DNA of 64,000 nucleotides from Symbiodinium natans (GCA_905221605.1 CAJNDS010002526.1:124001-188000), one strand, 5' to 3'. Positions 25,901-37,347 are shown, numbered from the stretch's first letter. Translations and numbers: made by a program. The notes: a model not told the origin generated them from the sequence alone.

Positions 25901-26238
25901 CCTCAAGTTTGTCTGCGCCAGCGCTTGCTGCGTTTTTTGCGGGTTGGATGTGTGTCTGGCAAGTCCTGGCCCTACATCCTGCCGTGCAACGCAGGTGACC
26001 ACCGCGACATATCCTAACCTGTGCAGACAATTTGAACCTCAGGTTGTTTCTTCTCCTCGTTGCGCTGGACACGCTGCTTTTCTGGTGCTTGCAGTGGCTG
26101 CAGCCCGTGGAGCAGGCGTGGTGCTTTGCAGTCCGAGTCCGTCTCGATGTTTTGTTTTGGAGAGCTGTGTTTCCTTGCCTTTGCCTGTGCCCTTGCCTTT
26201 GCCATCCCTTGCCGCTGCGCATCCTTGCACAGCTGTGA
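20746..26238 (+). CDS. PIGA: PIG-A / GPI3: phosphatidylinositol N-acetylglucosaminyltransferase catalytic subunit
   Basis: This GT4-family enzyme transfers GlcNAc from UDP-GlcNAc to phosphatidylinositol on the cytosolic face of the ER, the first step of GPI-anchor synthesis. Twenty exons were placed: to 20812, 21045-21109, 21175-21236, 21559-21607, 21686-21798, 22005-22092, 22184-22221, 22285-22386, 22465-22546, 22633-22697, 22745-22762, 23054-23129, 23406-23453, 23519-23581, 24934-25001, 25091-25139, 25264-25302, 25570-25623, 25767-25822 and 26043 onward. Family motifs occur in order: [64 protein letters not shown], the E-x7-E block [36 protein letters not shown] and a C-terminal membrane helix ([19 protein letters not shown]). 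The exon at 22633 may carry a short insertion; its 3' edge is uncertain. The N-terminus is missing; an ATG at 20665 is a candidate. The last exon may end before the stop at 26236-26238. The protein appears intact and near the usual length. Confidence 0.93.
22845..23045. repeat. CT microsatellite inside a PIG-A intron
   Basis: About 200 bases of CTCTCT with TTTTTTTT and CG interruptions. It occupies most of intron 22763-23053 and ends eight bases before the AG acceptor, so it also serves as an extreme polypyrimidine tract. Confidence 0.95.
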
Positions 26239-26391
26239 GCCGAGTTTGACCTTCACGTGGCGCTCGCCTAGGATGTAGCAAACTTGAGCACCTGCAGAAA
26301 TGTGTCGCGAGATGTTGCCAAAGCCATGGGCGCATCAAACTGAGACCAACATGGACCAACCTCACTTAATTCTGTGACATTCTGTGAACAG

Positions 26392-28860
26392 TTGGAGGTG
26401 GAGCCTGCGGTGGACGTGTCTCGATTCCCAGGGTGTTCAGGCCATAGCTTGCAGACCTCGCACTGTCACACTGACCGTGATGCAGTAGACACGCTCACTG
26501 GCCGCCAGGTTCTCAGAGCGAAGCGATGCGGGAAAATCGTGCTGCTCTGCTTTTGCGCATGCTACCAGTAGCTGGGCTCAGCCATCTGCAAAGGATCGAT
26601 AACACTGCCAGTGCAACCTGCTTAAATGGCCGTGTGCCGATTCTGAATACCGTGCATTCTGGGCCCCTCATTCAGCCACAGTCGCTCTCTGTCGCAGACT
26701 TCCACGCAGGTACCGTGCTTCATACTGGAGGGTGGCACGTATGCGATTGGACCTGCGCATTGAGATTTTCCCCAAGGCACGTGCAGCCAGCCCGCAGCAA
26801 CTCTGTGTTTTGTCAGTATCTTCCCTTCATGTTGCAGTCTGCTGTGCAGTTCAGGATGTGACGGTATTCGATGATGACAATACCATCTGGGCCTATGCAA
26901 TTCCTCATCGACAGTGGATCGCAATGCCTGACAGGCAATATTTTCATCAACCATCAGAGCACGATGTCACACGTGGTGACACGTAGCAAACTTCGTGATC
27001 TACACCAGTAACACACCTAATCCCGGCCTAAACGCTGCAGGTTCGCCATTGGACCTCCTGGCTTGATGCTGGACGTCTACTTCACAACCTATCGGTGGAT
27101 GTTGGATCGGCGAAGCTGGCGCCACTACGATCCATATCTTCATCCTGCTCCATGGCCGCAACTGGAGCCCTGGCTTCTCCTCACATGAACTACTGTGCGC
27201 CCACTTCGTCACACGTGGCACCCTCTGATGAGCCAGTTCGGAAGCGATTGAGTGTCCGCAAGGCCTGCGCGCGCCGCGGCCACTTCCAGGTAGAACGGCT
27301 GGAAGGAGATCAGACGCGGCCTGGAGAACACACACAGATCCGAGCCGTGGGCAAGCTCTGGCCCTGTCCGGAGCACTCTGCACGTGGTCTGGCTTATCCA
27401 GGCCCAGACTTGTGCATCTGACCACTGCAGCAAATGCGAACACCCAAATCGGGAATGCCAGTTGTAGCTGCTCAGCCCTCCTGCGGTTCGGTCTCATGCA
27501 TGCGAATCTGTGAGAATCTTCCCACTGCATGAGTACGTAGGAGGAGGGAATGGAACGGGCACGTTATACGTTTGCACGTTTGCAGGCTCGTGCGCGGGAG
27601 TTACAGAATATCATCGCTATTGGTAGCTGGACGAGCTCCGCAGCTTGTTTACGAGAACCTTAGCTGGGGGCATGTCCCATCAGCACACGTGTTGGATGAA
27701 CTCTAGCTGAACTTGTGTCACTTTCTCTGCTTATATAGCCATACTTCATACAGACCATTCGCACAAGTATATCTTCGCTTCTGAAACCCTGGCACTGTTG
27801 AGTACTGTTGAGTGCGAACACATGTTGTGCTAATTTTCCGGTTCTGTTTCCCATGTGATCCGTTGCGGCCCCGCGCAGTTGTTTTGTATTCCGGGCCATC
27901 CGACATGGCAATCTGAACTCAATATTCCGGAGAAGATATAACTGTCTGCGGCCACACCAACCAGCACATCACATGACTGACGGTTGAACTCTTGATAAAG
28001 GTCGCATGAGACTTGCAACACTCTTGCAACTCAGATGCCGAAGCATCCATGACCATACGATCGACTCAACAGATCTGTTTTTGCAAGACACTTCTCTCGC
28101 TTTTGTCAGTTCATGATACCCGTGCGAATTCACCAAAGCTAGCTCCTTGCAGCTTGCCAGAGTTGTCGTGTACAACCTTTCTCTCTAGTGTTCATGTGGG
28201 TCAGCGGGGTGGGGGCCACCCCCCCCCCCCCCCCAAACTCCCTGTTTCAATGTGTCAAGAACTTGAACGAGTCGCAACGCTCGGAAAGCTTTTTCTGCTA
28301 CCCTTGGGCTTTCTCCCATGATGCCAGAGTACTCATGTTTATGATCGGATACGATCGTTCAAATCGGAAAACACTTCCTTCGCCATGTAGCTGACCATAT
28401 CGCTGACCAGACAGCAGACCATGTGTGGCATCTCCGGTTTTTAGCTTGCGCTGTCCGGCGTTTGTCATCGTTTGTCTAGCTTTCGTACCCCGAATCTCAA
28501 GTTGACCATCGACGTCAGAGACATTGAAACAAAAGGTGTGAAACGGCTGTGGTAGCTCTGGTGCGATGCCCCTTGATCTGTCCTGGTTTGCACGCTGGTG
28601 CAGGACCCGAAAACGTTCTTGAAGCTCGGATGTTGACGTTCCAGGTGCCGAGTGGATGTACATGCTCAACCACAGTTATAGTGTCAAGGTGAGCATTGGA
28701 TCAGATTCCGGTGGGAGCTCTTTACGTGTGATCATGTGTGATCTCATTTTGGCTTGTGGTTTGCTGGCAGACTTCCGCAGCTGCAAGTCCTGGAGTCACG
28801 GTTCGCCTGCGCAGTGACATCTGTTTCGATCACTTCAGCCAGCCGCTTGGCACAGACTAG
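26392..28860 (+). CDS. Unknown protein with a FDDDN motif, multi-exon
   Basis: Four 5' exons join in phase: 26392-26432 (GT donor), 26710-26776 (GC donor), 26855-26934 (GC donor) and 27041 to about 27180. They read VEPAVDVSRFPG, RMRLDLRIEIFPK, DVTVFDDDNTIWAY and GPPGLMLDVYFTTYRW. Two 3' exons, 28625-28688 (GT donor) and 28771-28860 (TAG), read AEWMYMLNHSYSVK and VRLRSDICFDHFSQ. A frame near 28490-28530 (LKLTIDVRDIETK) may be another exon between them. The join between the 5' and 3' sets is assumed from strand and proximity and may be two genes. The first exon begins only about 150 bases after the PIG-A stop. The acidic triplet could bind metal or a sugar nucleotide, but no family was recognised. 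An alternative reading at 26470-26570 (LTGRQVLRAKRCGK) was not used. Confidence 0.45.
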
Positions 28861-29280
28861 CTAGATGACTGCTAGCAACAGGGATTGTTTCTGCCCGAGG
28901 GCTGGGTTTTGGCATCGTGTGCATGATTGTGCATGCAATGTTCGGTGTGTAGCAGCTCCTTTTTTGAGGAGGCATGTGTAAGTGTGGCATTGAGCCTGCG
29001 CCAGCACAACAAGCTAGCGCCTTTTACTCCTGTGCCTGTCAAGAAGGATTCCGGAGCCTTTCTGCGAGCAACTACCCAAGCGTCATCCGCATGGGTTCTG
29101 GACGAATGACTGGAGCAACTCGACCGTCAAGGGCAATCACTTTCAAGATTATTTGCGCCGGCAGGCGGGAAGCTTGGGTCAAGTCTATGTCGCGAGCATT
29201 CGTCGTGCTGCTGTACTGCAAAACGGCTCCTGCAGGCTGCAGCATCGGGAAGCGCAAAGACCGAAACCCGACTCTTGCAG

Positions 29281-30245
29281 TATGATGCCATCTTTGCGGC
29301 TGGTTTGGCCGATTTCTTCTTGGCAGAATGGGGGGTGAAGGCACGCGATGCAAGCTGTGTTTATCGACTTAATGTTTGTGTCTTGCACGTCAACATGGGA
29401 GGAGTCCCGTGGCCAGTCTCGACCGCCAAAGATCTTGATTCTGGGGGCTGGGCGTGGAGCTTTGGCAGAAACTTGGTTGAGAGCAAGCTTGATCTTAGGG
29501 GCGCACAAGTATCAACAAGTTTGAATGTCTAGGTGCCGAATTTTACATGGGGCCAGACTAGACGCAGAAGTTAAATTGTCGTCAACAGCTGGGCAGCCTT
29601 GGATTCTCAGCGCTCTAGAGGAACAGCTCAGGAACAGCTGGGGCGCTGGGGCCTGCCAGTGGTGGCTGTGGATGGCATCTTGGCTGGGCATGGTGATGGT
29701 CCGGCTGTGGGGCAAGAGTGGCATGTGTGTTGTTTTGAGAGCAGAGTGGGCTTGCAGTGGCACCTCAGGTAGCTGCATGGTGGAGTTCACTTCTGGGCAC
29801 AATGGGTTGTGTGCGGATATCGTGCATCCTCGGGGCATGAGCATGTGGGCAGAAGCTGAATGCCTTGGGGCCGAGGCGGGCTCCCTAGTGGCCCTTAGTG
29901 CCGATGCTTCGACGTGAGTGGCGCTCTTTGCGTGGCGCAGGTGTCGACTGCTCCTCGGGTTGATCCCGAATTCAAGGAGTGTCAGAGGGGCAAAAGCGCG
30001 CACTGAACCCCAATGGTGGGATTGCAAGTGTTGTGTGCCGGCAGGCCATCTCGTCGCAGGAAGCGAAGATTTGGTGCAGTTGGTTGGAAGGTATGTCGGT
30101 AAGCGACTGGACTCTGGCAGCTTGACTTGATGAGTGATGGGAGGGACAGAGCTCAGCTATGGCTTTGAAAGTGGAGTGGGTTCTTCCAAAGGCTTTCAAC
30201 CTTGTCAGAGACATTCCCCGACACTTGCTTTCGAGGCTGGTTCCT
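29281..30245 (+). CDS. Unknown protein, five joined exons
   Basis: Exons 29281-29334, 29632-29768, 29941-30027, 30060-30090 and 30150-30245 are in phase. Donors are all GT (GTGAAG, GTAGCT, GTGTTG, GTATGT, GTAGGT). They read YDAIFAAGLADFFLAEWG, then GRWGLPVVAVDGILAGHGDG, then LLLGLIPNSRS, a short basic exon KRRFGAVGWK, and then KVEWVLPKAFNLVRDIPRHL. One intron would be 32 bases, which is short. Open sequence continues (about 30455-30550, EEVYFYDAVMCRVPYL), so the 3' end is not fixed. An upstream frame at about 29110-29230 contains GSLGQVYVAS, reminiscent of the ABC1/ADCK kinase-like motif, but the rest of that family is not seen and no join was made. Confidence 0.45.
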
Positions 30246-31338
30246 GTAGGTAGGCAGAGCAAACAGCTTTTTTGCAAGTTTCAGCTCTTTATGGAATGCT
30301 TTTGGTTGTTCCGTGAAGGCTCGTCACACAGCTCAGCTTCGGCAAGGATGGCATCGTACTGACAAGACAGATTGGAAGGTTGGCGGAGGGTTATGAGAAC
30401 CAGCTCTGTGCAATGGGGCGGGGCCAGGTTCAGTGCAGATCAGGGCAGATCAGGAAAGGTTTGGAAGAAGTCTATTTTTATGACGCTGTCATGTGCCGTG
30501 TGCCTTATCTCGCTCTTGGAATTGCCAGGGTTCGGATGCAGGTGAATAGCAAGGGGAACCGCAAAACGAACGCTGAGTTTCCATGCGCGGTCTGGCAGGG
30601 TCGGCGAGTGAAGTTGAGAAATTGAGTGCCTTCTTGGCCAGGTTACAGATGTGTTTCTTTTGCGCCGAGCACTGGGTGAAGGAAGAGTTTCGGCCCCCCT
30701 CATGGTGTGAGCGTGAAATCGGGGCATTGCTCCTGTCCGATCGGGACTTGAGTTTTTGTTAATGCCGAAAGCTGGAGCTCTCAGGTTCTCATCCATGGTT
30801 TCTTGATCAGGTCTTGCTCCATACTAGTGTCAGAAGCAATGCACAATCCCACTTCTGTAAGACGTTGCGGGGGCGTCTGTTTGTATTTTCACATGGAGTC
30901 ACAGAGCACGTCCCGGGGGGAAATATCCCACGCTTGCTTCGAGTGATGCGGTCTCCATGAAGGCCGATGCAAGATGCAAAGTGGCGCGATCTACTTCGAG
31001 CTCTGCGGCAAAGAGGTTGGAACAGACAGTTTCGTCCCATGTGCTCGGTCTTCTCAACACGTCTCCGAGGCTACAAAGTTGACCGGAAAGCAAGCTCGGG
31101 TCTCAGCCACATTCACTCCGTGATTCGGTTTGGTTTGTGAGATCACAGTCACAAGAGTTTAAGAATGTCTGGCAGCTACATTTCCTGTCATTCGTGGAAA
31201 TCAGGACTTGTTTCGGTTGAGTGTCTGCAAGGGGGGGAAAGATTCAGAAGGAACTCGGGCCTCGCTGGGGACCAGCACGAACACACATCAGGCAGCAGAC
31301 CTAAAGCAGGAACTCCCCAGATAACCTTGCGTTTTCAG

Positions 31339-31666
31339 TTTGGCAGGGCCATCAAAAGAAACGTTCTGCTCAGAAATGCCCTGCCAACTTCTGGCCCGAA
31401 TGCTGCAATCCAAGTTGGTTTTGGACAATGGTTTGTATTCGGTAGATGAGGGCAGGTCATGGACCTATCATCTCATAATCTCGCCCTTCTGTAGTTTCCT
31501 GTAGTGTGTCCTTGCGGGTCTCGTCATGCCTCTGAGGCCGGCGCCTGGGAGCCTTCGGAGGTTTGCTCTGCTGCCCATGGAATACCAATGCCATGGTCTT
31601 GAGAAAAAGGCGCGAACATGGCCGGAAGAGACCGGTGGGTCAGAATTAGAGTCTATGAGTCTATGA
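31339..31666 (+). CDS. Unknown protein, last two exons
   Basis: Exon 31339-31413 has acceptor TTTTCAG, 25 codons in phase 0, and ends PNAAIQ before GTTGGT. It joins to exon 31505-31666 (acceptor CTGTAG), which reads MPLRPAPGSLRRFALLPM, then EKKARTWPEETGGSE, and stops at TGA. A candidate upstream exon at about 30916-31016 (SSDAVSMKADARCK) ends at a GT site. The tail is charged. No family was recognised. The minus-strand frame at 30899-31093 overlaps the candidate upstream exon and is taken as its shadow. Confidence 0.42.
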
Positions 31667-34212
31667 GAGTCTGCTGTCTTATATAGCGACTTGGAACATG
31701 TCATGGTGAGGCGGGAGGCGCATGAAGGTTGCTCTGCTCGTCTGGTGGAGCAGCTGAAGGGCAGCCCACCGTGTGTGTTGCAGCAGAACTATGGCTGCGT
31801 GACTGGTGGTGTATGGGATGCTCGACTTAACTTGTTAATACACTGCTGGTGTTCCCGAGGGCACAGGTTAACGATACCATAGCATACCCGGCGTTGTGAG
31901 GTGGAACCCAACGATTTTGCACCCGCGCATGCGCGAGGTTGGAAGGTTCGGTTTGAGCTGGGCGCTTGGGTGTGGGTGGGGTTCCTGGTCGTTCACGCTT
32001 GGGTCCATCTTGTGCATTCTTGTTTTTTTATTAGCAGTAATGTTAAAATTCCTTCATTGCCTCCCTCGTCGGTGCAACGTGCTCAAAAATTGTCGCGCCG
32101 TCTCTCAGCAACAATCTCTAAGATCCAAACAGCAGTCATGTGCCCCTCTGAACCACCAACTTCAGGACTTGAACGAGTCACGAGTCCTAAGGTCCTAAGG
32201 TCCTAAGACTTGAGTTTTTCAGCCCAGGTCCACTTTGGTTGCCGTGGGTACTTTCGGAATGGCCTCTCCAGTCCGCCGACATTGTGCTGGAGCCCCGTGT
32301 CTGAGTACACGGAGTGCCCTTGGAAGGGCCGAGCTCTGAGAATGCAGTGGGACATAGCATTCAGGGATGTATGTTGAGGATTCAAGCACGCCCGTCTTGT
32401 GAGACTTGTGAGACTTGTGAGGCGCGGCGAGCACAGAACGGCCGCGCGGAATGCCAGTCAAAACTGCATACGCTCGACCGACGGCCTTTGTTGCACGGGG
32501 GCTGCTACGTTCGGACATAGCTCCAGCAGACACGGAGGCTTGGCAGATTTGGGACAGAATCTCAGATAAAAAACTACTGTAGCTGACTTTAATCTTTTCT
32601 CCAGCAAGTAGGGGTCCCACTCCATGTCCCACCAGGGTTAGTACTGATTGCAGCAACATTTTTGGCTCAGGTGCTCGCCAACGCAAGTCGCTCTCACTGG
32701 TATACCCAACTTTTTGGACTGCCTCTCAGCAGACTTTACGAGGCGATGGATCCGCTCACTTCTCGTGATGGAGGCCGGCGGTTTCAGCTTGGGTCGTGCT
32801 TCGCTAGATGATCATCATGGGTCCACTCGCTATATCTGGCTATTGCATTGTTTTTGCCAGGAGTGTGGCCAGACTCTGCTCGGGAGAGGCTGCTTCTGGT
32901 CGCCGCCCTTCGGGCATTGAAGTTGGCAGTTCTAGGCAGGAGCTCCTGAAGCACTAGAGTGAGCCTGACATGGTAGCCATGGTGACGGCACGATGCTGAA
33001 GGTGGTTTCGCCGGCAGCAGCCTTGCCCGCGTTCGCCCCAGAATGGGCCGAACCTATCGGGCATTGCTTGACATCCTCAGCATGGTCGAGGTTGCAGAAC
33101 TTTCAGGACTGAGATGAACTGAATGTTCCACGATTTGGCAGCATTTAGGGAACTGAGAGTTGCGTCATGTTACGCTACCCGTTGTGAACAGTTCCTGTAG
33201 TTCAGGACGAGCAGAATGGCTGCACCTCTCGTTGATCCTGGATTGCCTGCGGGCCTCGTGCTTCAAACTAGGGAGATACTTCTAGAGATACGTGACGTGT
33301 GAGATTGTTAGATACAAAGTTTAAAATCTTCTCCTCGCCTGGAGTCTTCCGCACGGTGCCAGCACTGGAGAATCCCCGGAGAGCGTAGAGAATCCCGCAA
33401 GCCCGCAAGCATCCCTGGAGTGCTCCCAGAAAATCCTGCAGAGAGCTGGAATTTTCCCAGGGTGGGCAATCCCGCAGAGGATCCCAAGTTTTCCTGGATT
33501 CCCCCCCACCATATCCCGCGGAGTGCCCAGTCCCCAATGATCCCTACAGTTAGATGATTCGGTGACTTGTGCTGACCTATTTGCTGCCCATCTCAACGAA
33601 CCCACCATTCTGGGTAATCCGGCTGTGACCATCTTTGTCGAAGCCTGTTGTAAGATACTTTTAGGTTGCAGCATGCGCTGACGCTCACAGACCATGACCA
33701 AGACTCAAGACTAAGGTTAGTGCAGATGTGGGGCGCACCAGCATAGACCAGCTGCTGCAACGACCAGGCGCTTGTAGATCTCGCGCCATGCAGCGATTTC
33801 AGATTGCCTGCGATGGACTTTCCCTTGCTTTCACCGCTCGTCTGCTGTGTGGAGGTAGCGTGGAAAAGCAGGGGGCTGTTCCAAAGATCATCCTGGCGCA
33901 TTGGCAGCAACAAACGGGCTGTTTCAGACTTAAGCTTCGGGTGGTATTGCTGGGATTTGCTGGACTAGGTAGTGCGCATCCATGTGTGACCACGTGACTT
34001 CATGCAGCTGACCATCTCCTGAGAGTAACACCTCGCACGCTGTAGACGAGACATGTCACAATCCAGCGCAGCCTCGTTGCACCAAACGCTTCGACCAAGC
34101 AGAAGCTTGAAGGTCAGGTGCCACCAATTTAGTACGAACTCATCCAAGATGATGTGTGTCTGAGCTGGTCATGTCTATCGACAGTAACTCTGAGCATCGC
34201 GCGTTCGTGCAG
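31667..34212. other. No gene recognised
   Basis: Contains a triple GTCCTAAG repeat (32180-32208), a triple ACTTGTGAG repeat (32398-32423) and an imperfect CCCTGGAGTGC/CCCGCAGAG repeat (33370-33530) related in wording to the minisatellite at 56137. ORFs at 32219-32686 (minus) and 32648-32920 (+) have no recognised domain. Confidence 0.3.
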
Positions 34213-34414
34213 CACTGAGATCTCGGAGAAGTTGGTCAATATCGTGAAGCAGGGGCACTGGCAAAAGAGTGTATGGTTCGAAGAGTTGGAGAGCAACAAA
34301 AGCAACACTGGGCGCACGTGGCACCTCCGGGTCGACTCCGACGATCCCTTTGGACGTGGCTCGGATCCACTTCAGCCATACGATGGGTTTCCAACTTTTA
34401 TGGCGTTCCGATAA
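34213..34414 (+). CDS. Unknown protein, terminal exon
   Basis: After acceptor GTGCAG the frame runs 66 codons to TAA. It reads TEISEKLVNIVKQGHWQK, then a charged segment WFEELESNKSNTGR, then HLRVDSDDPFGRGSDP. Composition and the pyrimidine-containing acceptor favour coding. The minus strand is also open here (34175-34516), so orientation rests on agreement with neighbouring + genes. No upstream exon was assigned. Confidence 0.35.
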
Positions 34415-34771
34415 TTCAGTTGTACTTAGTGACATAGTTGGGCAAAGAGTTGTTGATGCGCATAAAACACTACAAAACACTACGTCTGAGGTTATGTTTA
34501 CAGATTTGCCTACCAAGCGGCCCTGTAGACCGACTTGAAGCAGCCCATGAAGAAGGGACCCTCGTCTAGTTCTCCGACATGGGGTACCGGGTACGACAGA
34601 GAGACAAAGATCCAGCTTTGTGCTTTTGCATGTTGTTCAGAGTGTGCCCACAGAATTTGGCGCAGAAGAGCCGAGGCTGTCCTTCTAGCTAGGCTTTTGT
34701 CAGAGGTCACTAAATTGCACACTGGCCGATCTGTTTTCCAAACCAAAAGCTGCATGTCCAGAACTCGCCAG

Positions 34772-34793
34772 CTAGCCACATTCTGGCTCAAAG
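34772..34793 (+). other. Possible degenerate spliced-leader relic
   Basis: CTAGCCACATTCTGGCTCAA matches the conserved dinoflagellate spliced-leader 3' part (TAGCCATTTTGGCTCAAG) with a CA insertion, one T-to-C change and an extra A. Such relics mark genes copied back from trans-spliced mRNA. A chance match is possible. Confidence 0.35.
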
Positions 34794-35337
34794 AAGGCTC
34801 GACTGCAGCCGGCTCACATCACAGCACGTCATAGCACATCACAGCACACCCAAGCCCCACTCAAAAAGCCCGCACCACACCCAGAAGCACGAGTGCAGGC
34901 CAACTCCCGCACCCTTTCCACTCTTAACGGTAATGTGGCGGTGACTTTAAAGTCCTGGCTTCCCTTTGCAAGATGGAACAGGCTCCATTGACTCCGTTGA
35001 AAGTGCAGCATGGTTCTGGAAGCAAGCTTCAAGGAAATGCAATGGGATGCATTCATCGGTTGCTTGCATATTGGCGGGGTTTGCAGGTACACATCAAGCA
35101 GCAAACGCAATATTGCGCAAACGTGCCTTGTGATTGTGCTCTGCAAACGGCTGTTCCAAGCAGGCTTCCGCGAAGCGAAACCATGTGGGGTTTCAACGGT
35201 GCACCGAAGATGCGAAAATCAAATGCGCACGCAGATTCGCAAGCTTTTTACTGGCAGCTCCGGGGACTAGCGGACAACCTTGCACAACCTTGCACAACCT
35301 GTGTCAAAACCTGGGGGCAGAGACCCGGGCATCGCAG

Positions 35338-36005
35338 GCCGATGACCAGCCTGAGCCTGAAGCCGATCAGGTGGAACATGGCCATGCGGACCTTTGATCT
35401 TCCTTGCGGATGGTTGCGGATGGTTGCGGATGGTTGCGGATGGTTTGTTGCGTTTTGTTACCTGTGGTTGAATTCTTTTACATGTTGTTGCGTGTTGATG
35501 TTTCGCATCCCTGCAGTTGCTGTGGATGGGTCCATGTGTTTGCTTGGGTTTGTGAAGCTTGCTGTGAATCATCGTGCAGGCCTTGATGGATGTGAAGGAG
35601 GAAGAGGCTGCTGCCTTAAGGAGAATGCAGTGCTTCAGGTAGGCTTCGATGTGGGAGGGTGCAGTGTCAAGGCCATGCTGACGTGGAAGTCTCACGTCAG
35701 CCTCTTGCAGCATGGCAAACCAGGTCGAAGCAGATGGCGATGTTGATGCTGATGCAGTCGACTATGACACGGGCGACCAGGTTCATGACTGGGTCGGTAC
35801 GGCGGTGTGTGATGGTATGCGCTGTTCATGTCCGGTTGACAGGTCAACCCGGCAGAGGGTGACGATGCCGATTTCGCTGCAGCTCCGAGCGCAGCATTGC
35901 AAGAGGAGCCACGGAGACATTGCAAACTGCTGCACCGAGTGTTTCTACCCAGTTGCATCACTACGCAGTTGCATAATTATGCCCAGCTGTTTTTTAGATC
36001 ATGCT
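35338..36005 (+). CDS. Acidic protein encoded by short exons
   Basis: Three exons join in phase 0. Exon 35338-35370 reads ADDQPEPEADQ and may start earlier, near 35303. Exon 35724-35780 reads VEADGDVDADAVDYDTGDQ. Exon 35843 onward reads NPAEGDDADFAAAPSAALQ and stays open to TGA at about 36005. Both introns are GT-AG and each has CAGGT at both ends, so the splice sites look duplicated. The first two exons end in (A/G)DQ and are strongly acidic, suggesting exon duplication or insertion of introns into one acidic low-complexity domain. A frame about 200 bases upstream (GCSKQASAKR) may be another exon. No family was recognised; a disordered linker is likely. Confidence 0.45.
35405..35444. repeat. 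Four tandem copies of TGCGGATGGT
   Basis: Perfect ten-base unit, four copies, inside a predicted intron of the acidic gene. Confidence 0.95.
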
Positions 36006-36244
36006 GAAACTGGGCAACAGTGCTCATTCGCTGTCGCAGTCGGATATCACGCTGACATGAAGCCAGGAGCACGCAGAAAACCAGCACGGTCGGGGGGCCT
36101 GGATATTCCGATTCCTTTTCCAGGGGTTCCTCTCTGCAAAACCCTGGACAACCTTGAAGAAGAGTTTGGTGCCTGCAGGTCCAGCTGGGCGCGGCTCTGA
36201 GAAGGGTTCTATTCTGCAGCGGATTCCAAAGCATACAACACCCT

Positions 36245-36625
36245 GCAGATAGAAGAGCGAGAGAGAGAGAGAGAGAGAGAGAGTGGGGGGTCCTCCAAAG
36301 CGTGCAGAATAAGAAGGAGGAAGAAGAAGAATAAGAAGAAGAAGAAGAAGAAGTGAGAGCGAGTACAGGGCTTTCGAATCGATTGGGACCCGCAGTCGGT
36401 TGTCGAAAACAGATGCGGAGCGAGGTCCAGTGAAGGTGAGCGCAGTTGACTCAATGTCACGTGTGATGCGCGGGAGCTTGCTCCCATGCCCTAACGAAAG
36501 AAAGCAAGAAAGCAAGAGAAAGAGAGAGAGGAAGAAAGAGTGGGCTGACCCCCCTAGGCCCTGCAGAAGAAAAAGAGACGTATGATGATCTGTACATATA
36601 TATATATATACATATACAGATATAT
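36245..36625. repeat. GA, GAA and TA microsatellites
   Basis: GA run at 36249-36282, GAA/GAAGAAG run at 36308-36355, a GAAAGAAAGC purine run at 36493-36545 and TATATA at 36594-36625. Long frames on both strands here are repeat artefacts. Confidence 0.85.
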
Positions 36626-37347
36626 ACTTCTGCAAACACACCATATACCTGCATACGGCATACGCTTTTGAGGCTCGCAGAGGATAACGATCCTGGCAGA
36701 TCTGCCCAGTCCGACATGAAGGAGTTGCTGGCTGCGGCTTGACTTTCGTCGGTATGCTGCAGTATCTATTTGCAGAACGTGCTACGTGTTAGATAGAGGG
36801 GATGCAAGAGTGCTGTATCTATCAAGTGCCAGGAGGATGGATCTGTGAAGGCTTGCCAAGGGCGAGGTGTTAGTGGAACTTGGACTGATTTGCGACATTG
36901 TGCGACCGCCCACGGGACATAACATAGACTTGGATGCTAGTCAGATTTCATCAGCACATGTTCGCAGATTCTCGATCTGTCTTCGAGAATCAAGAAGCCG
37001 GCGGACGTCAGTTGGTATCTGGAACAGGAGCGGTCCAGCAGGGTATAGTCAGGACATGTGATGTGAAATCATGCGAGCTGCTGCGCTACCCATCGAGCCA
37101 GCTTTGGCCGGGCTCCGTTAAAGCGTGCACAGGTTCGACCAGTATGCTGCTTTTAATCTGCTCAAAATGCTCTTTCCGATATTTCATAGAGTTGATTGAT
37201 TGTTCGGGGCGTGCAAGTTCGGAGCGAAGAGTTCTGTGTGGCCGCAGGAAAGAGCAAATGATAAAGGCACGCGCGGCTGCAACAAGACCACCTCACACAT
37301 TGACCTCACATTGATGGCAATCGTGCACGCGCCCTTTTGTGTCACAG
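36626..37347. other. No exon bounded; upstream part of the LRR gene expected here
   Basis: Open + frames at 36867-37061 and 36934-37314 have no recognised domain. The LRR protein that follows lacks its start, so at least one 5' exon should lie here or further upstream. Confidence 0.3.

Noticed and set aside
26470-26570. Resemblance to the GRxI-x-x-RRRGK segment of Fpg-type DNA glycosylases
   Set aside because: Neither the N-terminal PE motif nor a zinc finger was found, and the surrounding exons join in a different frame.
29110-29230. ABC1/ADCK-like GSLGQVYVAS motif
   Set aside because: Only this short motif matches; the lysine and later kinase-like motifs are not found nearby.
34175-34516. 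Minus-strand ORF considered as a retrotransposon fragment
   Set aside because: No reverse-transcriptase, integrase or protease motif was seen; the + reading is more consistent with neighbours.
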